This document shows positions 1-8,139 of a stretch of 51,296 nucleotides of DNA, piece after piece. Within the stretch, counting starts at the first letter, position 1, and every line of letters starts with the position of its first letter. Below the pieces are notes generated by a model, which was given only the letters and a program-made list of their open reading frames with translations, did no database searches and had not been told where the DNA came from. The DNA is from Flavobacterium sp. (lineage in GTDB: Bacteria > Bacteroidota > Bacteroidia > Flavobacteriales > Flavobacteriaceae). The stretch lies in NCBI RefSeq assembly GCF_025352425.1, contig NZ_JANXTI010000064.1, forward strand, positions 1 through 51,296. The letters are read 5' to 3'. A program made the position numbers and the translations under genes.

Positions 1-977
1 GTATAAGGTTGATTATTTTCGGAACCTACATTCTGAGATTCAAATAAATTCAAGAAATCACCAACGACGGGATTTGGAAATATTTCTATTTCATTTTTGG
101 CATTCAAACCAAGACCCAGCGCTATCCAACAATAATCAATTGTAGTTGCCGTAGCAGCTGATCCGGCATGGGTTGTTAAACTGTTCGCATCCTCAATAGT
201 TCTTAAAACATTATAGTGGTTAATTGTTTGCGAATAAGTTCCAACTGCTACATTGGCACCATAAAATACAGTGGCTATTCTGTTAGTAGGTGTGAAATCA
301 TCTTCATCATAGGTCACGATTAGCAACGAATTATTATTGATACACCATTGTTTATAAGCATCTAAATTTTGACTAACCCAAGTATCATATTGCAAGACCG
401 TGTTGCTTATAGGCGCGCAACTATTATGTCCATCGTGGCACATATCTGGTATTACAAAGCATACACTTGGAAGATTGTTAAAATTGGTTGGAAATGCAGT
501 AAATGGCTGGTTTGTTGTTGTTGGTATTTGATTACTTCCAGTTCCCATCCAATTAGCGGCAGGATTATGTTTTCTGACATAGTTGCTACTTGTAGCTCCG
601 TCATAACCAACAGACGGTAAGCCATCGGAGTAAGTTTTATATGTTTTTCCAGATGTTATTAATTCGCTGCCCAAATTGGCTGTAGTAAATTTTGTTCCAA
701 TGGCATTATCATTAGTAATACCTTGGTTTCCGCCCGAATAAAACTGCAAATAGTTTGGTTGGCTTGGATGTGACAAAGCGAATGAATTTGTGAATTTTGC
801 TCCTTGTGCGGCAAGAGCATTTATATAAGGCGCATTTGAACTTCCAAAAACAGCTGTTGAAGCAGTATTTTCACCAATGACTATCACAATATGCGAGAAT
901 GATGGTACTTGTGAAAAACTTGTTATTGCTGTCAATAACATTATGCTAAGCAGGATAAAACGATTTATTTTTTTCAT
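1..977 (-). CDS. Secreted phosphoesterase (acid phosphatase / phospholipase C-like) with T9SS sorting domain, 3'-truncated
   Basis: The ATG is at 977 and the frame stays open to the window edge, so about 325 residues are visible and the C-terminus is missing. An N-terminal signal peptide (MKKINRFILLSIMLLTAI, then SFS) is followed by HIVIVIGENTA, which matches the GEN(S/T) metal and nucleophile motif of the PF04185 phosphoesterase family. Other family-like blocks are PDMCHDGHNS and TYDEDD. Near the edge EIEIFPNPVVGDFLNL looks like the start of a type A Por secretion (T9SS) C-terminal domain, so the enzyme is probably exported across the outer membrane and either released or anchored. The phosphomonoester or phospholipid substrate cannot be told from sequence. 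It is divergent from the TrmH gene. Confidence 0.85.
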   Translation of the reverse strand, partial: MKKINRFILLSIMLLTAITSFSQVPSFSHIVIVIGENTASTAVFGSSNAPYINALAAQGAKFTNSFALSHPSQPNYLQFYSGGNQGITNDNAIGTKFTTANLGSELITSGKTYKTYSDGLPSVGYDGATSSNYVRKHNPAANWMGTGSNQIPTTTNQPFTAFPTNFNNLPSVCFVIPDMCHDGHNSCAPISNTVLQYDTWVSQNLDAYKQWCINNNSLLIVTYDEDDFTPTNRIATVFYGANVAVGTYSQTINHYNVLRTIEDANSLTTHAGSAATATTIDYCWIALGLGLNAKNEIEIFPNPVVGDFLNLFESQNVGSENNQPY

Positions 978-1107
978 TTTGTTAATATTAGAAATCAAAA
1001 GTATTGATTTCTTTAGTACAATCATGTTAATGTCAAGTATATTATTTATTTCTTACCAAACTGTTTGTTGTAGTAGACTTCTTTTAACTAAAATAAAATA
1101 ATAATAC

Positions 1108-1115
1108 TATTTTTG
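1108..1115 (+). promoter_or_regulatory. TAnnTTTG -7 element upstream of trmH
   Basis: TATTTTTG fits the Bacteroidota -7 consensus TAnnTTTG and lies 15 nt before the ATG at 1131. No convincing -33 TTG is visible. Confidence 0.5.
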
Positions 1116-1130
1116 TTAAAAGCACAACTC

Positions 1131-1784
1131 ATGACCGACTTAGATTACCTAAAATATCTCGAAGGATTCTTAACTGAGAATCGCAAAGAGCGTTTTGAAA
1201 AAGTATTGGCAAATAGAACGAACCATTTCACAATTGTTGTAGAAGATGTTTTTCAGATGCACAATACAAGTGCAGTTATGCGCAGCTGCGAGGTTTTTGG
1301 TATTCAGCAATTGAATATTATTGAACAGCGTTTTGGTAAGAGTATCGATAAAGAGATTGCCATGGGCGCTCAGAAATGGGTTGACATCAACACTTTTGAA
1401 ACGGTAGACTCATCTATAAAATCCATGCGGTCAAAAGGTTATCAAATTATAGCCACCACGCCACATAACAATTCCTGTATGCTTAGCGACTTTGATATTT
1501 CAAAACCAAGTGCTATTTATTTCGGAACTGAAAAAGAAGGATTATCACAAGATGTCATTGATCAGGCGGATGGCTATATTAAAATTCCTATGGTGGGTTT
1601 TACGGAAAGCCTCAATATCTCTGTTTCGGCAGCGATTATCATTCAGGACATTACTACCCGATTGCGTCAATCTAATGTTGTGTGGCAATTATCAGAAGAA
1701 GAAATTCTTGAAAAGCGCTTGCTTTGGGCAAAGAATACCATTAAGGATATTAAGCGGATTGAAGAGCGGTATTATTCTAAGTAG
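1131..1784 (+). CDS. trmH: TrmH family RNA 2'-O-methyltransferase (probably tRNA Gm18)
   Basis: 217 residues. SPOUT-class fold methylase that uses SAM to methylate a ribose 2'-OH, most likely G18 of tRNA. Visible signatures are the motif 1 Asn/Arg block (NTSAVMRSCEVFG), motif 2 (IYFGTEKEGLS) and motif 3 (IPMVGFTESLNISVSAAI), which form the SAM-binding trefoil knot. The length matches single-domain TrmH without a large N-terminal substrate-binding domain. The ATG at 1131 is preferred over an upstream in-frame TTG because it follows a TAnnTTTG promoter and gives the family's normal N-terminus. It is monocistronic, with a convergent neighbour downstream. A 23S rRNA substrate cannot be excluded. 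Confidence 0.88.
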   Translation: MTDLDYLKYLEGFLTENRKERFEKVLANRTNHFTIVVEDVFQMHNTSAVMRSCEVFGIQQLNIIEQRFGKSIDKEIAMGAQKWVDINTFETVDSSIKSMRSKGYQIIATTPHNNSCMLSDFDISKPSAIYFGTEKEGLSQDVIDQADGYIKIPMVGFTESLNISVSAAIIIQDITTRLRQSNVVWQLSEEEILEKRLLWAKNTIKDIKRIEERYYSK

Positions 1785-1815
1785 TTGTCGGTTAACAGTT
1801 GTCAGTCGTTACATA
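1785..1815. repeat. Short word repeat GTTGTC / CAGTTGTCAG between convergent genes
   Basis: The gap between trmH and its convergent neighbour contains GTTGTCGGTTAACAGTTGTC, two near-copies of a GTTGTC word separated by a GTTAAC palindrome. The style resembles other intergenic word repeats in this window. Confidence 0.4.
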
Positions 1816-1835
1816 ACAAGACAGAAAACAGAGAA

Positions 1836-2603
1836 CTATTTCTTCTTTAACACCTTATATTGCTCATAGCATTCGCTAATAGCGTCCATGATTTGTAAAT
1901 CGTTTGCAGTTTTGATAAACTCTTCGGAATAACTGCAACGGGTAAGGATTTCGGCTATTTCTTTTTTATTAATGCCGAGCAGTACTCCAAGAGTTTCTCT
2001 GTCAAACTTAGATTCTAAAAGATTTCTAACCGTATCATCTTTTTTCATCTGTTTTAGCTTTTTGAGCTCGTTGGTTTTCTTTCCAAAGAAATTATACAAC
2101 ATATCCGCCGGATTAAAAATAGAACCTAAGACTCTTGTAAAAGCTCCGGGCGATGTATCTCCTGTTTCATATCCTTGTGTCAAACCCGAAATACTGTAAC
2201 GATAGTTTTCCCTGTCTGGAATAAGTCTGGAATCTATTTCGAGATAGCCTGTTAAATCGTATTTCCTTACTATTACTTCTTCCAAGGCAATTGCTTTTTC
2301 GGTAAGCATTAATTTGGCGGCACCATTTTTTACCCAGTCATTAGTAACTCTTACCCTCAACGATTGATAACCAACTAATGTAATGTGCAGGGTATCATTG
2401 ACAGTTGCTTCCAATTCAAAGTATCCTTTTCCATCTGTAGTAATTCCTTTTACTTTGTTGACGTTAATAACGTTTACATTGGAAATTGGCATCAGCGTAT
2501 TGTCGTTGATGATTGTTCCTGTAACTTTTTGAGATATCGGATTGACTTGTGCGGAAGCACTCAGGGAAAATATAAAGAGAAGTAAAACTGTAAAATATCT
2601 CAT
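1836..2603 (-). CDS. Carboxypeptidase-regulatory-like (CarboxypepD_reg-like) exported protein
   Basis: 255 residues with a signal peptide (MRYFTVLLLFIFSLSASA, cleaved before QVNP). Residues about 25-110 form one beta-sandwich repeat of the CarboxypepD_reg-like family: VTGTIINDNTLMPISNVNVI, then ITTDGKGYFEL, then ITLVGYQS. The same domain opens SusC/TonB-dependent receptors, but no plug or barrel follows. The rest (about 120-255) is charged and helical, with an LKKLKQMKKDD stretch, and I do not recognise it. It is probably periplasmic or outer-membrane associated. Many Flavobacteriaceae carry such stand-alone proteins of unknown role. Confidence 0.75.
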   Translation of the reverse strand: MRYFTVLLLFIFSLSASAQVNPISQKVTGTIINDNTLMPISNVNVINVNKVKGITTDGKGYFELEATVNDTLHITLVGYQSLRVRVTNDWVKNGAAKLMLTEKAIALEEVIVRKYDLTGYLEIDSRLIPDRENYRYSISGLTQGYETGDTSPGAFTRVLGSIFNPADMLYNFFGKKTNELKKLKQMKKDDTVRNLLESKFDRETLGVLLGINKKEIAEILTRCSYSEEFIKTANDLQIMDAISECYEQYKVLKKK

Positions 2604-2726
2604 AGCTGGTTTTGACGGTTTAAAAGTATGAAACTCTTTTATGATATAATAAAGTTTGGTATCAGAATTAGAACAAAATTAACAAAAGAGTGAAATTCCA
2701 AACTGAGAAAAACTTTATTCATTAAA

Positions 2727-2760
2727 TTAAAAAACTCCGACTTGCAAACAAATCGGAGTT
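2727..2760 (-). terminator. Rho-independent terminator of the DEAD-box helicase gene
   Basis: Stem AACTCCGA / TCGGAGTT (2733-2740 with 2753-2760) with a 12-nt loop. On the minus strand it is followed by a run of Ts, 46 nt downstream of the helicase stop. Confidence 0.85.
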
Positions 2761-2805
2761 AGTGATATTCCAAATAATTGGAATTATTTTTAAACTTTAA
2801 AAGCT

Positions 2806-4776
2806 TTAGCTTTTTCTCGGCCTTCTGCTTTTAGCAGCTTCAAACGAGCGACCTGCAGGCTTATCACTTGAGCTTTCGGAACGTCTTGGTGCGCTGCCTT
2901 CTCTTTGGGCAGCACCTGGTTCCCGTTTCGGAGCAGCACTATCGCGATTGAAACCACCTTCTCTTCTTGGTCTTTCTGAAGAACTTCTTTCGCTTCTGAA
3001 ACCACCTTCTCTTGGTGCTGAGCTTTTGTCGCTTCTGAAACCGCCTTCTTTTCTTGGTCCGAAACTTCCGCTGCCACCTGAACTTCTTCCTCCAAAACCG
3101 CCTGAGCTTCTGCGTTCACCGCCACCACTTCTTCCGTTATGGTCACGTCTTTCACGGCTTCCGCCATCGTTTTTAGAGATTTCAACGTTGATTCTTCTTC
3201 CATTCATATCAAATCCGTTAAGGACTGACATTACTTTTTCAGTATGTTCTCCGTCAGTGTTAAAGAAAGAGAAACCTTCTTTTACATCAACTTTGAATAC
3301 ATCATCCCGACCTAAATCAAGCGTATCTTTCAAGAAATCTTTCAACTGCATCCAATCAAAATCGTCTCTCGAACCAATGTTTACAAAATAACGAACAGGA
3401 TCTCCGGCTCTGATTTCTCTTGGCTCTGAACTTCTTTCGCTTCTATCGCCACCTTCACCGGATAAATCGCGTTTCTTTTTATAATAATTAATGAAACGGT
3501 TAAATTCAACCGAAACCATTTTCTTTATTAACTCTTCTTTGGATAAACCGTCAAGAACTTCGTTGATAGCCGGTAAGTAACTATCTATTTCGTGGTCAAC
3601 TTCGGTATCTTTAATTTTATTTGCTAAGTGCAATAATTGGATTTCACAGATTTCGATTCCGCTTGGAATTGTTTTCTCCTGAAATTTTTGTTGGATGATT
3701 CTTTCGATTGAATTAATCTTACGCAATTCACTTTTAGTGATGATTACGATAGAAGTTCCCAATTTACCCGCACGACCTGTACGGCCTGACCGGTGAGTAT
3801 AGGTTTCAATTTCGTCCGGTAACTGATAGTTTACTACGTGAGTAATATTATCTACGTCGATTCCACGAGCAGCAACATCAGTTGCAACAAGCATTTGGAT
3901 TTGACGGCCACGGAAAGATTTCATTACACCATCACGTTGCGCTTGCGATAAATCGCCGTGCAAAGCTGCTGCGTTGTAACCGTCTTCTATTAACTTTTCG
4001 GCTACTGCCTGTGTATCACGTTTGGTTCTACAGAAAACTACAGAGAAGATATCCGGATTAGCATCCGCCAGTCTTTTCAACGCTTCATAACGATCACGCG
4101 CATTCACACAGTAAAACTCGTGTGAAACGGTAGCCGTACCTGAGTTTTTACTTCCAACGGTAACTTCCGCAGGATCATTCATGAATTTCTTAGCAATTCT
4201 AGCTACTTCTGCAGGCATTGTTGCTGAAAACAACCAAGTGTTTTTTTCGTCAGGAGTATCAGATAATATCGAAACGATATCTTCATAAAACCCCATGTTT
4301 AACATCTCATCTGCTTCGTCAAGAATACAGAAATTGATATTTTTAATGTTTACAAGACCACGATTAATCATGTCCTGCATTCTACCCGGAGTTGCCACAA
4401 TGATTTGTGCTCCGCGCTTAATCTCTCTGGCTTGTTCTGTAATGCTTGCACCACCATAAACTGCCACTGTATGTAAACCTTTTACATATTTTGAGTATTG
4501 TTTAATCTCGTTGGTGATTTGTAAGCAAAGCTCACGCGTTGGGGATAAAATTAACGCTTGCGTACTTCTGTCTTCAGCATCAATTTTTTGAATTAGCGGA
4601 AAACCAAAAGCTGCCGTTTTCCCTGTTCCTGTTTGTGCTAATGCGACTAAGTCTGTGTTTTGTTCCAATAGTACCGGAATCGCTTTTTCTTGCACTTCTG
4701 ACGGATTCTCAAATCCTAGATCTTTGATCGCCAGCAGTAACGATTCATTCAGACCTAATTGTTCAAATTTATTCAT
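2806..4776 (-). CDS. DEAD-box ATP-dependent RNA helicase with DbpA-type RNA-binding domain and Arg/Gly-rich tail
   Basis: 656 residues from the ATG at 4776; the upstream in-frame ATG at 4800 overlaps the promoter and is less likely. It unwinds RNA duplexes and probably acts in ribosome assembly, cold adaptation or mRNA turnover (CsdA/DeaD-like). In order: Q motif (FENPSEVQEKAIP), motif I (AQTGTGKTAAF, about 47-57), Ia (PTRELCLQ), II (DEAD), III (SAT), IV-VI (VVFCRTKRDT, ATDVAARGIDV, HRSGRTGRAG). Residues about 470-550 resemble the DbpA RNA-binding RRM (PVRYFVNIGSRDDFDWMQL). The last 110 residues are low complexity, with GG, RR and repeated EGGFRS units: a flexible RNA-binding, possibly phase-separating tail. 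Confidence 0.95.
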   Translation of the reverse strand: MNKFEQLGLNESLLLAIKDLGFENPSEVQEKAIPVLLEQNTDLVALAQTGTGKTAAFGFPLIQKIDAEDRSTQALILSPTRELCLQITNEIKQYSKYVKGLHTVAVYGGASITEQAREIKRGAQIIVATPGRMQDMINRGLVNIKNINFCILDEADEMLNMGFYEDIVSILSDTPDEKNTWLFSATMPAEVARIAKKFMNDPAEVTVGSKNSGTATVSHEFYCVNARDRYEALKRLADANPDIFSVVFCRTKRDTQAVAEKLIEDGYNAAALHGDLSQAQRDGVMKSFRGRQIQMLVATDVAARGIDVDNITHVVNYQLPDEIETYTHRSGRTGRAGKLGTSIVIITKSELRKINSIERIIQQKFQEKTIPSGIEICEIQLLHLANKIKDTEVDHEIDSYLPAINEVLDGLSKEELIKKMVSVEFNRFINYYKKKRDLSGEGGDRSERSSEPREIRAGDPVRYFVNIGSRDDFDWMQLKDFLKDTLDLGRDDVFKVDVKEGFSFFNTDGEHTEKVMSVLNGFDMNGRRINVEISKNDGGSRERRDHNGRSGGGERRSSGGFGGRSSGGSGSFGPRKEGGFRSDKSSAPREGGFRSERSSSERPRREGGFNRDSAAPKREPGAAQREGSAPRRSESSSDKPAGRSFEAAKSRRPRKS

Positions 4777-4797
4777 ATTGTATTTTAAAATTTGGTG

Positions 4798-4805
4798 CAA
4801 AGATA
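4798..4805 (-). promoter_or_regulatory. -7 element of the DEAD-box helicase gene
   Basis: TATCTTTG on the minus strand, a TAnnTTTG match 21 nt upstream of the ATG at 4776. Confidence 0.5.
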
Positions 4806-4918
4806 CTTTTAAAATGCCATAAAAACTAATTTGTTATGTTCTGAAAATTAATAAGTTATGATTTTGCGTTTTAATGAAAAACGAAGAAAGATGCCAGAAG
4901 CGAGATTGAGGTAGTGTA

Positions 4919-5488
4919 TTATTTCAAAAAATCGACTAATTGCTTCACAGCCAAACCACGATGGCTAATTTTTGATTTCTCTTCTATCGACAATTCAGCA
5001 AAGGTTTTGTCATAACCTTCGGCAATAAATATTGGATCGTAACCAAAACCATGAGTACCAATTTTTTCTTTTATGATTTTGCCTTTGATTACACCTGTAA
5101 AAAGCGTTTGTTTTCCGTTAAGATTTAAAGCAATCACGGTTTTGAATTGAGCTGAACGATTGGATTCATCCATTAAATTTAATAGCAGTTTATCCATATT
5201 GTTGTTGGCGTCTTTTTGTTCACCGGCATAACGGGCAGAATGTACGCCGGGTGCGCCGTTCAAAACTTCTACTTCCAGACCGGTATCATCGGCAAAGCAA
5301 TTGTAACCAAAGGTTTCTGAAACATAATTGGCTTTGAGTATTGCGTTACCTTCAATTGTTTCCGCTGTTTCCGGAATTTCTTCAAAACAACCAATGTCTT
5401 GTAAGCTTAGAATTTGGATGGATTGTGGAAGCAACAATTGAATTTCCTTGATTTTATTTTGATTGCTTGAAGCGAAGACGAGTTGCAT
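4919..5488 (-). CDS. rdgB: XTP/dITP diphosphatase (RdgB/HAM1, non-canonical purine NTP pyrophosphatase)
   Basis: 189 residues, normal for the family. It hydrolyses dITP, ITP and XTP to monophosphates so that deaminated purines stay out of DNA and RNA. Diagnostic blocks are the N-terminal [12 protein letters not shown] (SxNxxK nucleotide site), [31 protein letters not shown] metal and active-site segment (quoted in parts: [21 protein letters not shown]), GFGYDPIF, and KISHRGLA near the C-terminus. It lies between the helicase and a divergent sensor kinase and is probably transcribed alone from a TAACTTTG promoter at 5510-5517. Confidence 0.95.
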   Translation of the reverse strand: MQLVFASSNQNKIKEIQLLLPQSIQILSLQDIGCFEEIPETAETIEGNAILKANYVSETFGYNCFADDTGLEVEVLNGAPGVHSARYAGEQKDANNNMDKLLLNLMDESNRSAQFKTVIALNLNGKQTLFTGVIKGKIIKEKIGTHGFGYDPIFIAEGYDKTFAELSIEEKSKISHRGLAVKQLVDFLK

Positions 5489-5509
5489 TGAAATGAAGTA
5501 TTAGGATGA

Positions 5510-5517
5510 CAAAGTTA
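5510..5517 (-). promoter_or_regulatory. -7 element of rdgB
   Basis: TAACTTTG on the minus strand, 21 nt upstream of the rdgB ATG; it matches TAnnTTTG. Confidence 0.45.
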
Positions 5518-5648
5518 TTTTAAAATATAGTATTTTGATTTATTAACAGATAAAATTTATCGTGTGTTCCTCTTTTTCATATTATTGTTGAAAACTAAAC
5601 GCCAAATTTATTCGTAAATTGGTTTATCCAAAATATAACGAAACCAAC

Positions 5649-8033
5649 ATGCTATCAAATACCACAAGCAAAGCATGTAATAGTTTGCTTTGCCTTATTG
5701 GCATCTTTCTATTACTAGGTCAAAATGCGACTTCACAATTTCTTTTGCAAAAAGGCAAACAATCCGAACTGATAGCTATTGAGAGCCAATCTGAATATGT
5801 TGATGTTGGTCAAGTTGACATAACCTTCAATCAAATTAAGAATATCAAAGCATTCCATTTTTTGCCAATGAAAAAGGGAAATATGGATTTTGGTTTTACA
5901 AATCATAATATTTGGGTACGCTTTCAGTTAAAGAATACTACGGATGAAGAACTTAATTATTTTTTTGAAACGGCAAGACCGATTACAGATCTAGCCGAAT
6001 TATATGTTATAAAAGAAAACAAACAAGTTATTAAATACATTAGCGGAGATGCCATTCCATATGACCAAAGAAGTTTTAAGCTCCGAAAAACCATATTCAA
6101 GATAAATTTAATGCCCGGGGAATCTCAGCATTTTTATTTACACGTAAAAAGTGACGGAGAGCAACTTTCAATGCCAATGGTACTTCACTCAACTGAAAGT
6201 CTGTTGGAGGAAAGTTCTTTTGAGCAGTTTATATTTGGATTTTTCTATGGAATCTTACTTATAGCGTCTATTTTGTATTTGTTCTTTTTCCTGGCGATGC
6301 GCGATAAGACGTTCTTTTTTTATAGCATGTATGTTGTTTTTATAGGATTGTTGCAGTTTTCCATTGATGGCTATTTTTATAAATTTGTTACACCACAGTC
6401 GGGTTGGTTTTCTTTACATGCTGTAATTATATTTGCCTGTTTTGCCAATTTCTTCCTTGGTCGTTATGCTCAAGTATATTTAAAGATAAGCCAATACAGC
6501 CGTCTTATAAATAATGCTTTTTATGTTATGTATTGCTTGGATTTGATTCTATTCCTGTCCTTGTTTATTAGTCCGAAAGCATTGCAGTATTCGTATCCAA
6601 TTGCAAATGGAATGGGATTAGTGTTACTAATGTTAATTATTTCCTCCCAAATCATCATTTATATCAGAACCCAAAAAATTGATCGTTTCTTTTCTATAGG
6701 TATCTTTTTCCTTATTTCAGGTTTTGTGATTTTTATCCTGAAAAACTTTGGAGTTCTACCACTCACTTTTTTAACTGAAAATGGTTCCAAACTGGGAACG
6801 GGAATGGAAGTGATTTTCCTTTCACTTTCCATGGCGAATTTAATCCGAAACCTAAAAGACGAACGTGAGTTATTGCAAACGATAGCGCTTCAAAAATCGG
6901 GAGAAATGAACGAATTGAAGTCCTATTTTTTATCCAATATAAGTCATGAATTACGAACTCCGCTAAACGCTATTTTGAATACAGCCAAATCAATAGCTAA
7001 TGATTCCAAAGATGAACAAATACAAAACGGCAGCCAAATCATTAAGTATTCGACCTATAGTTTATTGAATTCGGTTAATGATATTCTGGACTTTTCTAAA
7101 ATTGAAAAAACCGAGATAAAATTGGAGTTGGCCGACTTTGATCTGGTAAAAACTGTAGAGCATATGGCCAATAATTTCATTAGTGAAGCTAAAGATAAAG
7201 GTTTGGAATTTACTTTCATAAAAGGTGAAGATTTGCCTCAAATGGTAAATGGTGATATTGCCCGATTGAGTCAAATTCTGCAAAATATATTAAGTAATGC
7301 GCTCAAATTTACAAATGAAGGTTTTGTCAAATTTAAATTGGATGCCAAAAAAGAGAAAGACAATAAAGTTAAAGTCACATTTTTGGTAAGTGATACGGGA
7401 GTTGGGATTTCTAAAGAAAAAATAAATAGTGTTTTCGATTCGTTTTCGCAGGATAGCATTACCAACAAACGAAAATTTGGTGGTTTGGGACTTGGACTTT
7501 ATATCGTAAAACATTTGGTAAATCTGCAAAATGGTAAAATTAAAGTAGATAGCACTACTGGCTTAGGTACTGTGGTTACTATCGATTTGACTTATAAAAA
7601 TATTGAAGTCAAAAAAGAAATTGAAACAAACGGTGCAACTAATGACTACGATTTAAATGGAAAATCTATTTTAGTTGTTGAGGATAATGCTATGAACCAG
7701 ATGGTGATTAAAATGATAACCAAAAAATGGCTCAATACCACGGTTGATTTTGCTAACAACGGACAAGAAGGTGTGCAAAAACTTATGGAGAATCATTACG
7801 ATATCATATTAATGGATTTACAAATGCCGATTATGGATGGTTATGAAGCTACGATTGCCATTCGTAATGGCGAAGCAGGTGAAGACAAAAAATCAATTCC
7901 GATTATTGCCTTGACAGCAGATGTTATGGAAAGTACCAAAACAAGAGTAATTGAGATTGGAATGAACAAATATTTATCTAAACCAGTAGATAAGGATACT
8001 TTATTTGAACTCATTAAACTATTGGTGACCTAA
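5649..8033 (+). CDS. 7TMR-DISM hybrid sensor histidine kinase with fused receiver
   Basis: 794 residues from the ATG at 5649; a TTG 30 nt upstream is also in frame. A signal peptide ends near NATSQ. A periplasmic 7TMR-DISMED2 beta-domain (about 35-165, with FGFTNHNIWVRFQLKN) is followed by seven membrane helices (about 190-390, 7TMR-DISM_7TM). Then come a HisKA domain with phospho-acceptor His near 434 (SNISHELRTPLNAI), an HATPase with N box (QNILSNALKF), G1 DTGVGIS and G2 GGLGLGLYIV, and a receiver from about 671 with Asp near 723 (IILMDLQMPIMDGYEA) and Lys in YLSKPVD. DISM domains are thought to sense carbohydrates or other envelope ligands. No output DNA-binding protein is adjacent, so it probably relays to an unlinked partner. 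Confidence 0.92.
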   Translation: MLSNTTSKACNSLLCLIGIFLLLGQNATSQFLLQKGKQSELIAIESQSEYVDVGQVDITFNQIKNIKAFHFLPMKKGNMDFGFTNHNIWVRFQLKNTTDEELNYFFETARPITDLAELYVIKENKQVIKYISGDAIPYDQRSFKLRKTIFKINLMPGESQHFYLHVKSDGEQLSMPMVLHSTESLLEESSFEQFIFGFFYGILLIASILYLFFFLAMRDKTFFFYSMYVVFIGLLQFSIDGYFYKFVTPQSGWFSLHAVIIFACFANFFLGRYAQVYLKISQYSRLINNAFYVMYCLDLILFLSLFISPKALQYSYPIANGMGLVLLMLIISSQIIIYIRTQKIDRFFSIGIFFLISGFVIFILKNFGVLPLTFLTENGSKLGTGMEVIFLSLSMANLIRNLKDERELLQTIALQKSGEMNELKSYFLSNISHELRTPLNAILNTAKSIANDSKDEQIQNGSQIIKYSTYSLLNSVNDILDFSKIEKTEIKLELADFDLVKTVEHMANNFISEAKDKGLEFTFIKGEDLPQMVNGDIARLSQILQNILSNALKFTNEGFVKFKLDAKKEKDNKVKVTFLVSDTGVGISKEKINSVFDSFSQDSITNKRKFGGLGLGLYIVKHLVNLQNGKIKVDSTTGLGTVVTIDLTYKNIEVKKEIETNGATNDYDLNGKSILVVEDNAMNQMVIKMITKKWLNTTVDFANNGQEGVQKLMENHYDIILMDLQMPIMDGYEATIAIRNGEAGEDKKSIPIIALTADVMESTKTRVIEIGMNKYLSKPVDKDTLFELIKLLVT

Positions 8034-8108
8034 GTTTCTTAATCTTTACCACAATTTAAGGTTTACATTTTCTGAATATAATGATTAGGAGTAAACTAAA
8101 TTTATAAT

Positions 8109-8116
8109 TACTTTTG
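8109..8116 (+). promoter_or_regulatory. -7 element of the alpha-oxoamine synthase gene
   Basis: TACTTTTG, a match to TAnnTTTG 23 nt before the ATG at 8140. Confidence 0.5.
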
Positions 8117-8139
8117 CCACGATTAAACACAAAGTGATT

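Noticed and set aside
877..1101. Plus-strand open frame over the phosphoesterase start
   Set aside because: Antisense to the signal peptide and promoter of the phosphoesterase gene; hydrophobic, low-complexity translation with no supporting signals.
2790..3391. Other-frame open frames opposite or within the helicase tail
   Set aside because: They arise from the repetitive GG/RR/SS codons of the helicase C-terminus, and their amino-acid composition (long runs of P/L or A/E) is not that of a real protein.
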